Assembly: GCA_003154135.1 (NCBI GenBank)
Contig: PMCN01000148.1
Location: 5,072-10,754 of the forward strand
Direction of reading: 5' to 3'
DNA length: 5,683 nt
Source of the DNA: Acidimicrobiaceae bacterium
GTDB taxonomy: Bacteria; Actinomycetota; Acidimicrobiia; Acidimicrobiales; Ilumatobacteraceae
Part shown: piece after piece, positions 5,018 through 5,683 of the stretch
Position numbering within the stretch: position 1 is the first letter of the stretch
Layout: every line of letters starts with the position of its first letter
Notes under the pieces: generated by a model
The model's database searches: none
Seen by the model: only the letters and a program-made list of their open reading frames with translations
Told to the model about the DNA's origin: nothing
Made by a program: the position numbers and the translations under genes

Positions 5018-5683
5018 TCACGGTCGCGTGGTGAACTCGAGCCCGTCGAAGGTGCCCGACCGGCGCCACGTGTCGATGTACTGGAAGTAGGCGACCGGAC
5101 CTTCCGGGTAGCCGCTGCTGTTCAGCCGCTCACGTCGGCCGATGGGCCGGCCTTCGTTGTTGTAGTACCCGGGCGTGCAGTCGGGACTGCCGAGGAACGC
5201 CCGCGTGCTGCCCTCGAGCAGCTGCACCCACTCGGCCTCGGCCGCTTCGGTCACCTCCACCTCGTCGGCACCCACCTCCAGCGCGTGCGCCACGATGCAC
5301 GCGACCGTGCTGCCTGCCTCGCTGAAGTTGTGGGTGATGTTGGAGATGAGGTTGGCGCCCTGGCTCGGCGACACGATGAACAGGTTCGGGAACCCGTGCG
5401 AGTGCAGGCCGTGCTTGGTGCGCATGCCCTCCGCCCAGTGCTCGCTGAGCGTCTCGCCGTGGCGTCCCACGGTCTCGAAGCCACTGCGCCGTGAGTAGCT
5501 CGTGCCCACCTCGAAGCCCGAGGCGAAGATGAGGCAGTCGAGGTCGTAGTGCACGCCGCCCACCCACACGCCCGTTTCGTCGATGCGCTCGACACCTTTG
5601 CCCTCGGTGTCGACGAGGTGCGCGTTGGGCCGGTTGAACGCCTGCAGGTACTCGTCGTGGAAGCACGGGCGCTTGCACAGCTG
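5018..5683 (-). CDS. Flavin-containing/Baeyer-Villiger-type monooxygenase, C-terminal part (N-terminus outside window)
   Basis: The last 221 residues of an FAD- and NADPH-dependent monooxygenase; the frame is open to the window edge. Recognisable stretches, numbered from the edge, are K-R-P-C-F-H-D-E-Y (4-12) with N-R-P-N-A-H-L-V-D-T (17-26), as in cyclohexanone-monooxygenase-type enzymes. Next is D-C-L-I-F-A-S-G-F-E-V (49-59), the ATG-like strand that closes the FAD domain. Then come G-F-P-N-L-F-I-V-S-P-S-Q-G-A-N (98-111) and the C-terminal C-T-P-G-Y-Y-N-N-E-G (169-178), a block I associate with actinobacterial members. Such enzymes insert oxygen into ketones to give esters or lactones, or oxygenate heteroatoms. 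The FAD and NADPH Rossmann motifs and the Baeyer-Villiger fingerprint lie outside the window, so the subtype is inferred. The internal GTG at 5569 is not a start, since homology continues upstream. The PAP2 gene follows 31 bases downstream. Confidence 0.9.
   Translation of the reverse strand, partial: QLCKRPCFHDEYLQAFNRPNAHLVDTEGKGVERIDETGVWVGGVHYDLDCLIFASGFEVGTSYSRRSGFETVGRHGETLSEHWAEGMRTKHGLHSHGFPNLFIVSPSQGANLISNITHNFSEAGSTVACIVAHALEVGADEVEVTEAAEAEWVQLLEGSTRAFLGSPDCTPGYYNNEGRPIGRRERLNSSGYPEGPVAYFQYIDTWRRSGTFDGLEFTTRP

Overview
The window is high-GC, densely packed bacterial DNA with strong G/C preference at third codon positions. It most resembles a high-GC actinomycete (Actinomycetota), possibly an acidimicrobial or mycobacterial-type lineage. 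The best pointer is a close look-alike of the Mycobacterium tuberculosis protein Rv2466c, which works with mycothiol, a thiol restricted to actinobacteria. The exact taxon cannot be fixed from the sequence alone.

Layout, left to right. On the plus strand (1-1774) lie the 3' end of a short-chain dehydrogenase/reductase (SDR), a VOC/glyoxalase-like protein and a double-hotdog (MaoC-like) protein. They are joined by two ATGA stop/start overlaps and so form one translationally coupled operon. After a 49-base gap comes a 628-residue metallo-beta-lactamase-fold alkylsulfatase (1824-3710). After a further 77-base gap comes a DsbA-family, Rv2466c-like mycothiol-dependent reductase (3788-4405). On the minus strand, convergent with these, are a PAP2-family membrane phosphatase (4384-4986), whose 3' end overlaps the reductase gene by 22 bases, and upstream of it the C-terminal 221 residues of a flavin-containing/Baeyer-Villiger-type monooxygenase (5018 to the window edge).

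How they may work together (inference): SDR, hotdog, VOC, alkylsulfatase and flavin monooxygenase are all typical of catabolic regions for hydrophobic or xenobiotic compounds. The sulfatase would free an alcohol from a sulfate ester, an SDR could oxidise it to a ketone, and a Baeyer-Villiger enzyme could turn the ketone into an ester. The PAP2 phosphatase looks like an unrelated envelope-lipid gene, and the Rv2466c-like protein a redox/stress gene.

I see no tRNA, rRNA, CRISPR array, insertion sequence, attachment site or convincing intrinsic terminator. No stretch longer than 77 bases lacks a gene. The window reads as an ordinary accessory-metabolism region. The points of interest are active-site departures in several familiar folds and the apparent cytoplasmic form of the alkylsulfatase, rather than an evident new system.
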